DNA of 64,000 nucleotides. Origin: an uncultured Eubacteriales bacterium. GTDB taxonomy: Bacteria > Bacillota > Clostridia > Oscillospirales > CAG-272. Every line of letters begins with the position of its first letter. Positions within the stretch are counted from its first letter, which is position 1. The stretch spans positions 1 to 64,000 of the forward strand of contig CAJUIQ010000005.1 in the NCBI GenBank assembly GCA_910586545.1. Reading direction: 5' to 3'. The translations under genes and the position numbers were made by a program. Of this stretch, positions 1 to 7,587 are shown one piece after another. Under the pieces are notes generated by a model. The model made no database searches. It was not told where the DNA came from and worked only from the letters and a program-made list of their open reading frames with translations.

Positions 1-25
1 ATGATTTTTGCAGCCGGAGGCGTCT

Positions 26-883
26 ATGAACAGAGGAGATAAACTGTACCGAATCTTTATTTATGTGGTGCTGATCCTTTTTGCACTATCCATTATTGTT
101 CCTGTGGGCTGGGTGTTTCTTGCCTCTCTTAAGGAAAACGCGGAGTTTTATCAAAATCCTTGGTCTTTGCCGGCCGGTTTTTATTTTGAAAACTTTGCGC
201 GGGCCTGGCGAGAGGCTCATATGGGAGAATATTTCCTAAATTCCGTAATTGTAACCGCGGTAGCGCTGGGAATCCTATTGGTGGTAGCACTGCCGGCGGC
301 ATATGTGCTTGCCAGATACAAGTTTGGAGGGCGGCGGCTTTTGCGCACGCTTTTTATGGGCGGGCTGTTTATCAATGTCAGTTATATTGTTGTACCCATT
401 TTTTTAATGTTGGTTGACGCGGGAACCCTGGTAGGAGCGCCGATTTTTTTAAACAATCGGTTTGTGCTGGCCCTGGTTTATGCTTCTACCGCATTGCCGT
501 TTACGATCTATCTTCTCTCCGGATATTTTCAAACACTGCCAAAGGAATATGAAGAAGCGGCGTACGTAGACGGCAGCGGATATATGCAAACGATGATCCG
601 GGTGATGATTCCCATGGCGCGTCCTTCCGTTATTACGGTAATTCTATTTAACTTTCTTTCCTTCTGGAACGAATATATCATAGCTATTACGTTGATGACG
701 CAGGACTGGGCGAAAACGCTGCCGGTAGGACTGATGAATCTTATGAAAGCGCAAAATGCCGCCGCACAATACGGGCAGATGTACGCGGGGCTTGTAATCG
801 TCATGTTGCCTACGCTGATTTTGTATATTCTGGTGCAGAAAAAACTCACCCAGGGTATGAACGTAGGCGGATTGAAAGACTGA
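26..883 (+). CDS. Carbohydrate ABC transporter permease, MalG/UgpE type
   Basis: One of the two membrane subunits of a binding-protein-dependent sugar importer (MetI-like family). The 285-aa product has about six hydrophobic segments and, near residue 175-185, the EAA loop (EYEEAAYVDGSG) that docks onto the ATPase. The ATG at 26 is chosen because GGAGG lies 5 nt upstream; an in-frame TTG at 8 has no such site. Reading frames that run in from the left edge stop at 29 (ATGA overlap) or 42, so the upstream partner permease probably ends here and the genes are translationally coupled. The next gene, a GH112 phosphorylase, starts 20 bp downstream, which suggests import of galacto-N-biose or lacto-N-biose type sugars. 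Substrate assignment is inference from that neighbour. Confidence 0.93.
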   Translation: MNRGDKLYRIFIYVVLILFALSIIVPVGWVFLASLKENAEFYQNPWSLPAGFYFENFARAWREAHMGEYFLNSVIVTAVALGILLVVALPAAYVLARYKFGGRRLLRTLFMGGLFINVSYIVVPIFLMLVDAGTLVGAPIFLNNRFVLALVYASTALPFTIYLLSGYFQTLPKEYEEAAYVDGSGYMQTMIRVMIPMARPSVITVILFNFLSFWNEYIIAITLMTQDWAKTLPVGLMNLMKAQNAAAQYGQMYAGLVIVMLPTLILYILVQKKLTQGMNVGGLKD

Positions 884-903
884 TTAGAAAGGATATCCAA
901 TAG

Positions 904-3075
904 ATGAGAAAACATGGCCGTTTTACAATTCCAACCCAAGCGGGATTTTTGGAGGAGACAAAAGAGCTGATTCGCCGCTGGGGAGCGGATGCAATTCGAA
1001 ACAGCGACGGAACGGATCTTACAGATGAGACTGCGGCACTCAGTCCCGCAAAAGTATATTCCACCTATTTTGTCGCTAGAGGATACAACGCCTTTGCACG
1101 TGAACATCTGGAAGAGCGGCAGCGCATTTTTTTAATGAGCAGCCGGCACACTGCTGTAGGTACGGAACTTACCTTTCCCATTATGGAGGGCTATTTTGAC
1201 CAGCAGTTAGAGCCGGACTATGACTGGGATCCGGATCATAACTGGGAAGTACGAGATCGAACGCAGGGAACAGTAGTATCGAGAGAATGTTTTTTCATCG
1301 ATAGAGAAGAAGGCACGGTAACTATTGAAAAAACGGTGCCGGGCCATGTGTATACGCTCGCGTTTCCCGCTTTTATCAATTGGGATCCTACTCAAATGTA
1401 CAATTATATTACCAACGAGTGGCAGGACAGGGAACGGGATATTCCTTTTGACGCCCATGGAGAGCTGTCTTGGGCGTATATGAAAACAGCGCTGTCCCAT
1501 TGGCTTGCGCAGAATCCAAAGGTGGACGTAGTACGGTTTACCACATTTTTTTATCATTTTACTTTGATTTACAACAATTTGAAAAAAGAAAAATATGTAG
1601 ACTGGCTGGGATACGGCGCTGCCGTCTCTCCAGGAGCGCTGATTGGCTTTGAAAAGGAATACGGATATAAGCTGGAGCCAGAAGATTTCGTAGATGAAGG
1701 ATATTACAATAATTCCTTTCGTACGCCCCGCCGACAGTATTTGGACTATATGGAATATACGCAACGCTTTGTATGCGAACGTGCGGCGCAGTTGGTGGAA
1801 ATTGTTCATGAGGCCGGCAAAGAGGCAATGATGTTTTTGGGGGATAACTGGATCGGCGCGGAGCCGTACGGAAAGCACTTCCAAAAAATTGGTTTGGATG
1901 CCGTAGTGGGTAGTGTAAACAGCGGCGTTACCCTGCGTATGATTGCCGATATCCCTCATGTAAAATATACGGAAGCTCGTTTTTTGCCTTATTTCTTTCC
2001 AGATTCTTTTTATCCGGGCGCGCATCCCGAAACGGAAGCTATGGAAAACTGGATCGCCGCCCGTCGGGCGATTTTACGCAGTCCTGTATCCAGAATTGGG
2101 TATGGCGGATATTTAAGCCTTGCGGCAGAATTTCCTGCATTTGTAGAATGTGTGGAAAACATTGCCGGAGAGTTTCGCGAAATTTTGGATACTATAGAGG
2201 GACAAAACCCATATGCACCTGTTACGGTAGCAGTGCTGAATTGCTGGGGTGAGATACGGTCTTGGCAGAGTTATATAGCAGCCCATGGTATGGTATATAA
2301 GCAGACCTATTCATATCTTGGAGTGCTGGAAGCGCTTAGTGGAATGGCGGTCAACGTACGGTTTCTTTCTTTTTCCGATATTGTAGAAAATGGGATTCCT
2401 GAGGATATTGATGTAATCATCAACGCAGGCGACGGCGGGACTGCTTTTTCCGGCGGCGCCTGCTGGAGGAATGAAGTTCTGGTAGAGCGGTTGCGAATGT
2501 GGGTATGGCATGGCGGCGGATTTATTGGAATAGGGGATCCGTCAGCATATCCTTATCAGGGGCGTTACCTGCAGCTTAGCGATGTACTTGGGGTAGAACA
2601 AGAACGAGGCTTTACAATAAACGAGGATAAGTATTATATAAAGCCGGTAAAGGTGCATTTTATTACGGAAGATATGTCGGGGCCGATTGATTTTGGCGAA
2701 TGCAGAAGAAATGTATATGCTCTCACTCCAGACTGTGAAATTTTGGAATATTCCAATGGAGAAGTGCATCTCAGCGCCCATGGGTTTGGAAAAGGCAGAG
2801 GCGTATATATAGCGGGCCTGCCCTATAGTAGTGAGAATGCGCGCCTGCTGCTGCGCAGCATATATTATACTGCGGGTATGGAGAAAGAGCTGTACAAATT
2901 TTATGCCCAGGATCCTTGCTGCGAAGTGCACGGGTACCGTAGCAGCGGTAAATACGCACTGGTGAATAATACAATGGAAGCCCGCAGTACAAAGTTTTGG
3001 GACGGCGCTGGTGCGGAGCATACGGCGGATCTCGCCCCCGGCGAAATTCGATGGATGCACACAGAAGAAGGATAA
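904..3075 (+). CDS. lnpA: 1,3-beta-galactosyl-N-acetylhexosamine phosphorylase (GH112)
   Basis: Cytoplasmic phosphorolysis of galacto-N-biose/lacto-N-biose to galactose 1-phosphate and a HexNAc; some GH112 members instead use galactosyl-rhamnose. The 723-aa length fits the family. The N-terminus GRFTIPTQAGF followed by WGADAIRNSDGT is the family signature, and FLGDNWIGAEPYG places an Asp at residue 314, matching the catalytic Asp313 of the Bifidobacterium enzyme. A TIM barrel N-terminal part is followed by a glutamine-amidotransferase-like fold and a C-terminal beta domain, as in the family. It sits directly behind a sugar ABC permease and before a 54-aa membrane protein, so it belongs to a host-glycan (mucin core or milk sugar) use operon. 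Family is certain; exact disaccharide preference is not. Confidence 0.93.
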   Translation: MRKHGRFTIPTQAGFLEETKELIRRWGADAIRNSDGTDLTDETAALSPAKVYSTYFVARGYNAFAREHLEERQRIFLMSSRHTAVGTELTFPIMEGYFDQQLEPDYDWDPDHNWEVRDRTQGTVVSRECFFIDREEGTVTIEKTVPGHVYTLAFPAFINWDPTQMYNYITNEWQDRERDIPFDAHGELSWAYMKTALSHWLAQNPKVDVVRFTTFFYHFTLIYNNLKKEKYVDWLGYGAAVSPGALIGFEKEYGYKLEPEDFVDEGYYNNSFRTPRRQYLDYMEYTQRFVCERAAQLVEIVHEAGKEAMMFLGDNWIGAEPYGKHFQKIGLDAVVGSVNSGVTLRMIADIPHVKYTEARFLPYFFPDSFYPGAHPETEAMENWIAARRAILRSPVSRIGYGGYLSLAAEFPAFVECVENIAGEFREILDTIEGQNPYAPVTVAVLNCWGEIRSWQSYIAAHGMVYKQTYSYLGVLEALSGMAVNVRFLSFSDIVENGIPEDIDVIINAGDGGTAFSGGACWRNEVLVERLRMWVWHGGGFIGIGDPSAYPYQGRYLQLSDVLGVEQERGFTINEDKYYIKPVKVHFITEDMSGPIDFGECRRNVYALTPDCEILEYSNGEVHLSAHGFGKGRGVYIAGLPYSSENARLLLRSIYYTAGMEKELYKFYAQDPCCEVHGYRSSGKYALVNNTMEARSTKFWDGAGAEHTADLAPGEIRWMHTEEG

Positions 3076-3110
3076 TGGATGCGAATGAATAGAAAGGCAT
3101 GGTCATAACG

Positions 3111-3275
3111 ATGAAAGCGATTCGATATATCCTCATGACGGCACTTTTTGCAGTATGTATTTCGCTGATTGTAGTATTTCAGCGGCATATCGGTGCGGTG
3201 TATGCTGGGATCATGCTTCTCGGCATTGGGGGACTTTTGTTTTTGCTCTGGGTGTACAATCGGAAATATAGATAA
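3111..3275 (+). CDS. Small two-helix membrane protein (54 aa) behind GH112
   Basis: A 54-aa ORF beginning MKAIRYILMTALF and ending VYNRKYR with two hydrophobic stretches (about 5-23 and 28-48) joined by a short FQRHIG turn, and a basic C-terminus. AGAAAGG lies 13 nt before the ATG; an in-frame ATG at 3099 touches that site and is less likely. It is the last gene before a strong terminator and is 35 bp from the GH112 gene, so it is probably in the same transcript. I believe similar tiny proteins follow GH112 genes in other Clostridia (a DUF6903-like family), but I cannot verify that here. Function unknown. Confidence 0.6.
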   Translation: MKAIRYILMTALFAVCISLIVVFQRHIGAVYAGIMLLGIGGLLFLLWVYNRKYR

Positions 3276-3278
3276 AAA

Positions 3279-3320
3279 ATTCCGCAAACGCTATTACGCG
3301 TTTGCGGAATTTTTATTTTT
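3279..3320. terminator. Bidirectional terminator between GH112 operon and ilvN
   Basis: Perfect 12-bp inverted repeat (3279-3290 with 3299-3310, loop CTATTACG) flanked by A-run on the left and T-run on the right. It can end both the plus-strand sugar operon and the minus-strand ilvBN transcript. Confidence 0.9.
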
Positions 3321-3567
3321 TAAAATTGACTGTGGCCATCAGAGTGACTTCCTTCACATCATACAGCTTGGAAAGCTGCCGTACCATTTGCGTTTGAATA
3401 TATGCGTCGCCTCTGGATACGATTAACATTCTGGAAAACTGAGGATCCGCCGTTTCGTTCACATTCAGACTGTCAATATTATATCCCCGCCGGGCGTACA
3501 ATCCGGTAATCCGATTAAGGACGCCGTAACGGTTTGCAACAATCAGTTCTATTGTAAATTTTTCCAT
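3313..3567 (-). CDS. ilvN: Acetolactate synthase small (regulatory) subunit, short ACT form
   Basis: Regulatory partner of the acetolactate synthase encoded just upstream; the ACT domain normally binds valine for feedback control. The 84-aa protein begins MEKFTIELIVANRYGVLNRI and is essentially one ACT domain, lacking the extra C-terminal domain of 160-aa IlvN proteins, so it resembles the short IlvM class. The start is set by AGAAAGGA about 9 nt upstream; longer reading into the ilvB end is rejected. It lies 14 bp after ilvB and must be cotranscribed with it under the leader attenuator at 5240-5381. Confidence 0.88.
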   Translation of the reverse strand: MEKFTIELIVANRYGVLNRITGLYARRGYNIDSLNVNETADPQFSRMLIVSRGDAYIQTQMVRQLSKLYDVKEVTLMATVNFKK

Positions 3568-3581
3568 ATACAGCATCCTTT

Positions 3582-5231
3582 CTAGGAAGTGATAATATCC
3601 TCTACACATCCCCCGGGGGGAATCATGGGAAGTACCTTTTCATCGATATCAATAGGACAATCAATTACAATGGGGCCGGTTTTCGGCGCATGCTGCAGGG
3701 CCTCTTCCAGTTCTTGCAGAGTAGCGGCCTTGTATCCCACAGCGCCAAACGCACCGGCAAGGGCGGCAAAATCTGTTTTTCGATGGAGGGTAGATTGTGA
3801 ATAACGCCCCTCGTAAAACATAGTCTGCCACTGACGAACCATACCCAGGGATTTATTATTAAGAATTACTATAATGATGGGAAGCTCCTCGGAGACCGCG
3901 GTGGCAAGCTCTCCCAGATTCATTCCAAAGCTGCCGTCGCTGGTAAAGAGCACAGTTTTTTTGCCTCCCATGGCGATACAGCCGCCGATGGCTGCCCCCA
4001 ATCCGTATCCCATTGTGCCAAGCCCGCCCGAAGTGAGGAGCGTGCGGGGCTTCTCAAAGGGATAGTACAGCATAGTCCATATTTGGTGCTGGCCTACATC
4101 CGTAGCGATCAGAGTATCGGCGCTGCAATACCGGCTTACGGCTTCAATGATATTTTTGGGAGAAAAGCTGTTCGGGGACAGTGTGTTTTGCATAGCTTTT
4201 AGCTGTGTCACACGCGCCTGCCACACATCGTTTTTTCTTGAGGGAAGGGCGGCCAGCAAGGAACGCAGCACTTCTTTTATATCCCCGCAGATTCCAATTT
4301 GAGAGGGAATGTTTTTATCAATTTCCGACAAATCAATATCTATATGCAAAATCGTTCTGTTTTTCCGATAGGCTTCAATGTCGCCGGTGGCGCGTTCAGA
4401 AAATCGTACGCCGAGGGCGATCAGCAAATCGCTTTCTGATTCAGCGATAGCGGCGGCATGTGTGCCGTGCATTCCGCACATACCCAAATTCCATTGGTAA
4501 GACGCAGGCAAAGCGGTTATTCCCATCATGCTCAACCCCACAGGCGCACAGATACGCCTGGAGAACTCCAACAGTTCTTCTTGTGCGCCGGAGGCAACTA
4601 CGCCGCCGCCTGCATAAATATAGGGTCGTTTGCTTTTTGCAAATGCCTGAAGCGCCTCCTGCAAATCACCATGCTTTTGTATAGGCGCCGCGGTATCCGC
4701 CGGTTTCATTTCCTGATAGGTACAGAGCTTTGTCTGAATATCTCGTGGTATGTCCACCAGCACCGGTCCCTTGCGGCCGCTGCCGGCGATTCGGAAGGCT
4801 TCGTGCAGGATAAACTCCAATTCTTCGATATCTCGTACCACAAAATTGTGCTTTACCACAGGCTGGGTGATGCCCACGATATCTACTTCCTGGAAGCTGT
4901 CTTTTCCAAGCAGGGGAACGTCTACGTTTCCGGTGATGGCTACCAGCGGTACGCTGTCCAGATAAGCGTTTGCGATACCGGTAACGATATTGGTGGCGCC
5001 AGGGCCGCTGGTAGTAATGACTACGCCGGTTTTTCCGCTGGATCGGGCATATCCGTCGGCAGCGTGGGCCGCGCCCTGCTCATGTGCGGTGATGATATGA
5101 CGGATACGATGGGCATTTTTATACAGTTCGTCATATAGGGGCAAAACCGCGCTTCCCGGGTATCCGAATACGGTAGTCACGCCATGGGCGCACAGCTGTT
5201 CTATTATAATTTGCGCTCCGCTTCGTTTCAC
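3582..5231 (-). CDS. ilvB: Acetolactate synthase large (catalytic) subunit
   Basis: ThDP-dependent condensation of two pyruvates (or pyruvate and 2-oxobutyrate), first common step of valine/leucine/isoleucine synthesis. 549 aa. The catalytic Glu lies in ITAHEQGAAHAADGYAR, and the ThDP/Mg site is GDGSFGMN followed by ILNN near residues 440-475. The N-terminal, FAD-type central and C-terminal ThDP domains are all full length. The GTG at 5231 is chosen because GGGAGGA lies 6 nt upstream; an in-frame ATG at 5288 would run through the attenuator terminator and has no support. Forms an operon with ilvN. Confidence 0.95.
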   Translation of the reverse strand: MKRSGAQIIIEQLCAHGVTTVFGYPGSAVLPLYDELYKNAHRIRHIITAHEQGAAHAADGYARSSGKTGVVITTSGPGATNIVTGIANAYLDSVPLVAITGNVDVPLLGKDSFQEVDIVGITQPVVKHNFVVRDIEELEFILHEAFRIAGSGRKGPVLVDIPRDIQTKLCTYQEMKPADTAAPIQKHGDLQEALQAFAKSKRPYIYAGGGVVASGAQEELLEFSRRICAPVGLSMMGITALPASYQWNLGMCGMHGTHAAAIAESESDLLIALGVRFSERATGDIEAYRKNRTILHIDIDLSEIDKNIPSQIGICGDIKEVLRSLLAALPSRKNDVWQARVTQLKAMQNTLSPNSFSPKNIIEAVSRYCSADTLIATDVGQHQIWTMLYYPFEKPRTLLTSGGLGTMGYGLGAAIGGCIAMGGKKTVLFTSDGSFGMNLGELATAVSEELPIIIVILNNKSLGMVRQWQTMFYEGRYSQSTLHRKTDFAALAGAFGAVGYKAATLQELEEALQHAPKTGPIVIDCPIDIDEKVLPMIPPGGCVEDIITS

Positions 5232-5239
5232 GTAAAGTC

Positions 5240-5280
5240 CTCCCGAAAGAAAACCCCTTGCAGCGGATGCCGCAAGGGGT
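5240..5280 (-). terminator. Attenuator terminator in the ilvBN leader
   Basis: On the minus strand an 8-bp GC-rich stem CCCCTTGC/GCAAGGGG (5272-5279 with 5254-5261) is followed by TTTTCTTTC and then at once by the ilvB ribosome-binding site. A competing pairing is visible: AAGGGT (5294-5299), which overlaps the leader peptide stop codon, can pair with ACCCCTT (5274-5280), the first arm of the terminator. A ribosome that reaches the stop codon would cover AAGGGT and let the terminator form. Confidence 0.85.
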
Positions 5281-5297
5281 GGATTCAATTTCTACCC

Positions 5298-5381
5298 TTA
5301 ATCAGCACGACGCAAAACAACATTATCACATAAAATGATAATGCCGACGACAACGATCATGCCAAAGGTTATCAATGTCAT
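5298..5381 (-). CDS. Branched-chain amino acid leader peptide of ilvBN (27 aa)
   Basis: A 27-residue ORF starting MTLITFGMIVVVGIIIL and containing 13 Leu/Ile/Val residues, with the runs VVV, III and VVL. A good Shine-Dalgarno (AGGAGG) lies 8 nt upstream, and a consensus promoter about 25 bp further up. It is followed by an antiterminator/terminator pair ahead of ilvB. This is the standard architecture of ribosome-mediated attenuation: stalling on Ile/Val/Leu codons when charged tRNAs are scarce favours antitermination. The ORF, motif content and hairpins are seen; the mechanism is inferred from the E. coli ilv paradigm. Confidence 0.88.
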   Translation of the reverse strand: MTLITFGMIVVVGIIILCDNVVLRRAD

Positions 5382-5408
5382 AGCAGCGTCCTCCTGATAA
5401 TTTCTTTT

Positions 5409-5437
5409 ATCATATCACAAGGCGGCTTTTTTGTCAA
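5409..5437 (-). promoter_or_regulatory. Promoter of the ilv leader/ilvBN
   Basis: Minus-strand TTGACA (5432-5437), 17-bp spacer, TATGAT (5409-5414); near-perfect vegetative sigma factor promoter placed just upstream of the leader peptide. Confidence 0.88.
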
Positions 5438-5454
5438 TCTTTTTTACTTGCGTC

Positions 5455-5483
5455 TTGCTTTTGCGTGTTCATATGTGTACAAT
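5455..5483 (+). promoter_or_regulatory. Divergent promoter for the NimA-like gene
   Basis: TTGCTT (5455-5460), 17-bp spacer, TACAAT (5478-5483), 43 bp before the start codon at 5526. Back-to-back with the ilv promoter. Confidence 0.7.
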
Positions 5484-5525
5484 GATAGCAGAACGAAAAT
5501 GCGTAGAATGGGAGGAGCAAGTTTT

Positions 5526-5993
5526 ATGCGCAGAAGGGATCGTGAGGTAACCGAAATCGGAGAAATATGCGCCATTCTGGACGCCTGCAAAACCTGCTAT
5601 GTGGGAATGGTAGATGGGGTGGAACCGTATGTTGTGCCCCTCAGTTACGGCTATACGATGGAAAACGGCGTCCTGACTCTATATTTCCACAGCGCCGTGG
5701 AAGGACGTAAGATGGATATATGGAAGCGGGAGCGGGCGGTATGCTTTACCGTTGGCATGGAGGGCGCTTTGCGCGCCGCGCCGTCTCCATGTGGATATGG
5801 ATACGCCTATTCCAGTGTAATGGGTCGTGGTATGGTAGAATTTATCGAGGACACGGCGGGGAAATGCCGCGCACTGGAAATTTTGTTTCGACATCAGACA
5901 GGGGAGGCAGCCGCGTTTACGGCACAGCAGGCGGAGACGGTGTGCGTATATAAAATTGTCTGTCGGGATTTTACGGCAAAAAGAATGCGGTAA
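5526..5993 (+). CDS. Pyridoxamine 5'-phosphate oxidase-family flavoprotein (NimA-like)
   Basis: 155-aa split-barrel FMN-binding protein. The sequence REVTEIGEICAILDAC, then VDGVEPYVVPLSYGY and YFHSAVEGRKMD, follows the NimA/5-nitroimidazole-reductase-like branch of the PNPOx family, whose members bind flavin and reduce small substrates; real substrates are mostly unknown. The ATG at 5526 has GGGAGGAG 8 nt upstream; upstream in-frame starts do not. Length is normal for the branch. Monocistronic with its own promoter. The family is clear, antibiotic resistance should not be assumed. Confidence 0.85.
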   Translation: MRRRDREVTEIGEICAILDACKTCYVGMVDGVEPYVVPLSYGYTMENGVLTLYFHSAVEGRKMDIWKRERAVCFTVGMEGALRAAPSPCGYGYAYSSVMGRGMVEFIEDTAGKCRALEILFRHQTGEAAAFTAQQAETVCVYKIVCRDFTAKRMR

Positions 5994-5998
5994 TCGTA

Positions 5999-6027
5999 TT
6001 GACTTTTTTATTTTTCTGCTGTATACT
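5999..6027 (+). promoter_or_regulatory. Promoter of pnuC
   Basis: TTGACT (5999-6004), 17-bp spacer, TATACT (6022-6027). Predicted start near 6034 leaves a 114-nt structured leader before pnuC. Confidence 0.85.
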
Positions 6028-6033
6028 TGTTTA

Positions 6034-6134
6034 CACAAAATAAGAAAGAATCTGCCACCGGGTAGAGAAGCGAAAGCATTCGCTGCACATCGTTAGGTCT
6101 TAGAAGATGTGCGGGCGGATGCTTGTTTTGTCTT
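6034..6134 (+). promoter_or_regulatory. Structured pnuC leader: candidate riboswitch/attenuator
   Basis: A long terminator-like hairpin is formed by GCATTCGC (6076-6083) with GCGGATGC (6115-6122), stacked on GCACATC (6085-6091) with GATGTGC (6106-6112), followed by a T-rich run (6123-6134). Its first arm can instead pair upstream: GCGAA (6070-6074) with TTCGC (6079-6083), a simple antiterminator/terminator switch. About 40 nt upstream (CACCGGGTAGAGAAG) could be the sensing part. PnuC genes are known targets of NAD+-sensing leaders in some Firmicutes, but I do not recognise the class. Confidence 0.6.
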
Positions 6135-6147
6135 AGAGGTATTGTAT

Positions 6148-6861
6148 ATGTCCTATAAAAAGTGGAAATCCGTATTGCATTATTTTAAAAAGGAAGAAAT
6201 TGCGCTTTGGTGCGCGTCGGTATCGCTTATTATCGCGGCTTTTTTTCTGTTCGACAGAGAGAATTGCGGCACGCTTGCCGCTTCTTTAATAGGAGTGACG
6301 TCGCTGATTTTCAATGCTAAAGGAAATCCTATCGGTCAAATTTTGATGGTCGCATTCAGTGTTTTATACGGCGCTATATCTTTTACATTTGCCTATTATG
6401 GAGAAATGGTTACATACCTGGGAATGACTGCCCCAATGGCTGTTTTCGCGCTGATTTCGTGGCTGAAAAATCCGTACAACGGAAACAAAACGGAGGTAAG
6501 AGTCAATCGGCTGAAACGAAAAGAAATTCTGTTTATGCTCTTGTTAGCAGCGGTGGTTACAGTGGTATTTTACTATATCCTGGCGGCGTTTCATACCGCA
6601 AATTTGATTTTGAGCACGATTTCGGTTACAACAAGCTTTATTGCGGTGTATCTCACGTTCAGAAGAAGTGCGTTTTACGCCGTCGCTTATGCCGCGAACG
6701 ATATCGTCCTCATTGTTTTATGGATACTCGCGTCGTTTTCCGATGTGTCCTATTTGTCTGTGGTTATTTGTTTTGTGGTATTTTTCGCAAACGATATTTA
6801 CGGATTTTTCAGTTGGTGGAAAATGCAGCAGCGACAAGAGGCAAATCACAATTGTGTTTGA
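6148..6861 (+). CDS. pnuC: Nicotinamide riboside transporter PnuC
   Basis: 237-aa integral membrane protein of the PnuC (SWEET-fold-like) family that takes up nicotinamide riboside or a related vitamin by facilitated diffusion, coupled to phosphorylation inside. About seven hydrophobic helices are visible; ISWLKNPY and the C-terminal NDIYGFFSWWKM are typical family motifs (W-x-x-NP and conserved N, W residues). The ATG at 6148 has AGAGG 8 nt upstream. Some relatives (PnuT, PnuX) carry thiamine or riboflavin; no TPP or FMN element is seen upstream, so NR is most likely. Downstream gene is convergent. Confidence 0.88.
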   Translation: MSYKKWKSVLHYFKKEEIALWCASVSLIIAAFFLFDRENCGTLAASLIGVTSLIFNAKGNPIGQILMVAFSVLYGAISFTFAYYGEMVTYLGMTAPMAVFALISWLKNPYNGNKTEVRVNRLKRKEILFMLLLAAVVTVVFYYILAAFHTANLILSTISVTTSFIAVYLTFRRSAFYAVAYAANDIVLIVLWILASFSDVSYLSVVICFVVFFANDIYGFFSWWKMQQRQEANHNCV

Positions 6862-6871
6862 TGGAAGTCTT

Positions 6872-7294
6872 CTATTTGTGATTTCGCATAAATATATCGC
6901 TGTCGTAGTCTTCATCATTTTCATTGGGATATCCGCAATCTTGCAATGCGCCGCATTCTTCTGCGCAAGCGTCTTCCAGATCCTCCTCATATTCCTCTGG
7001 GAAAGGCGTGTTCTCCCGCGCTGCGTCCATGCCGCTGTAGCAGGGCGCTTGATCCGCTCTTTGGATACACTTTTGACACAAAAACAGATTGCCGACCTCT
7101 TTCACGTGCAGCACCGACCCGCAAATGCAGCATCTTGGCTGAAACGGCTGGAGAATCAACATTCCATCCACCTTTGTTCCCATAATTTCCATACCCGGCT
7201 CCCAGTCCATGATCCGGCTTACTTGTGGAGAAAGCGCAATATGCCCATATGGTCCTACGGCTGCGAGATACGTTTCTTCTAAATTTTGTTCCAT
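6872..7294 (-). CDS. AbrB-like swapped-hairpin protein with zinc ribbon
   Basis: 140 aa. The first 50 residues (GPYGHIALSPQVSRIMDWEPG) resemble the SpoVT/AbrB swapped-hairpin DNA-binding fold. Then comes a CxxC-x(n)-CxxC zinc ribbon (CCICG ... CQKC, residues about 55-80) and an acidic, Cys-containing tail (EEYEEDLEDACAEECGALQDCG). Similar small proteins in Clostridia are annotated as AbrB-family transition-state-like regulators. No partner gene is evident; it is convergent with pnuC, with only 10 bp between. Function as a regulator is inference from the fold-like N-terminus. Confidence 0.6.
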   Translation of the reverse strand: MEQNLEETYLAAVGPYGHIALSPQVSRIMDWEPGMEIMGTKVDGMLILQPFQPRCCICGSVLHVKEVGNLFLCQKCIQRADQAPCYSGMDAARENTPFPEEYEEDLEDACAEECGALQDCGYPNENDEDYDSDIFMRNHK

Positions 7295-7320
7295 AATTCT
7301 ATATGCTCCGCATAGAAAAT

Positions 7321-7521
7321 TTATATGTAAGATGTAAAGTCCTCATTTGCGTTCTTATTCTCATAATTGTCTAAGGCGTATTTGCAGCATTGCAAAACCA
7401 TCGAATTAAAAGAGACATCATTTTCTGTGGCAATTATGTTTAACTGTTCAAATAGTTTTTCTGTAAATCGTATTGTTCGAGATATATTTGGTCCCTTAAA
7501 TTCGTTATTTACCTTAAACAT
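7321..7521 (-). CDS. Small ribbon-helix-helix (Arc/CopG-like) DNA-binding protein
   Basis: 66 aa. The pattern RTIRFTEKLFEQLNIIATENDV then SFNSMVLQCCKYALDNY is a beta-strand, helix, turn, helix arrangement of Arc/MetJ-type repressors, with the strand carrying alternating basic and polar residues that would contact DNA. The start at 7521 has GGAAG 7 nt upstream; the longer ORF lacks one. The gene is more AT-rich than its neighbours and stands alone, without a toxin gene beside it. It may be a remnant of a plasmid-like or phage-like element. Function beyond DNA binding is not assignable. Confidence 0.6.
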   Translation of the reverse strand: MFKVNNEFKGPNISRTIRFTEKLFEQLNIIATENDVSFNSMVLQCCKYALDNYENKNANEDFTSYI

Positions 7522-7587
7522 ATGTACACTTCCAACAAATTCATTATCTATATTGTAGTAGATGAAGAGGACAAATAATATAACCAT

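Noticed and set aside
1..42. Annotating the end of the upstream sugar permease
   Set aside because: Two frames stop at 29 and 42 and too few residues remain to decide which is real.
5232..5288. Upstream ATG start of ilvB at 5288
   Set aside because: It would translate through the attenuator terminator; the GTG at 5231 has a strong ribosome-binding site.
6034..6134. pnuC leader as TPP, THF or preQ1 riboswitch
   Set aside because: The conserved core motifs of those aptamers as I know them (for TPP the CTGAGA element) are not present; left as unclassified.
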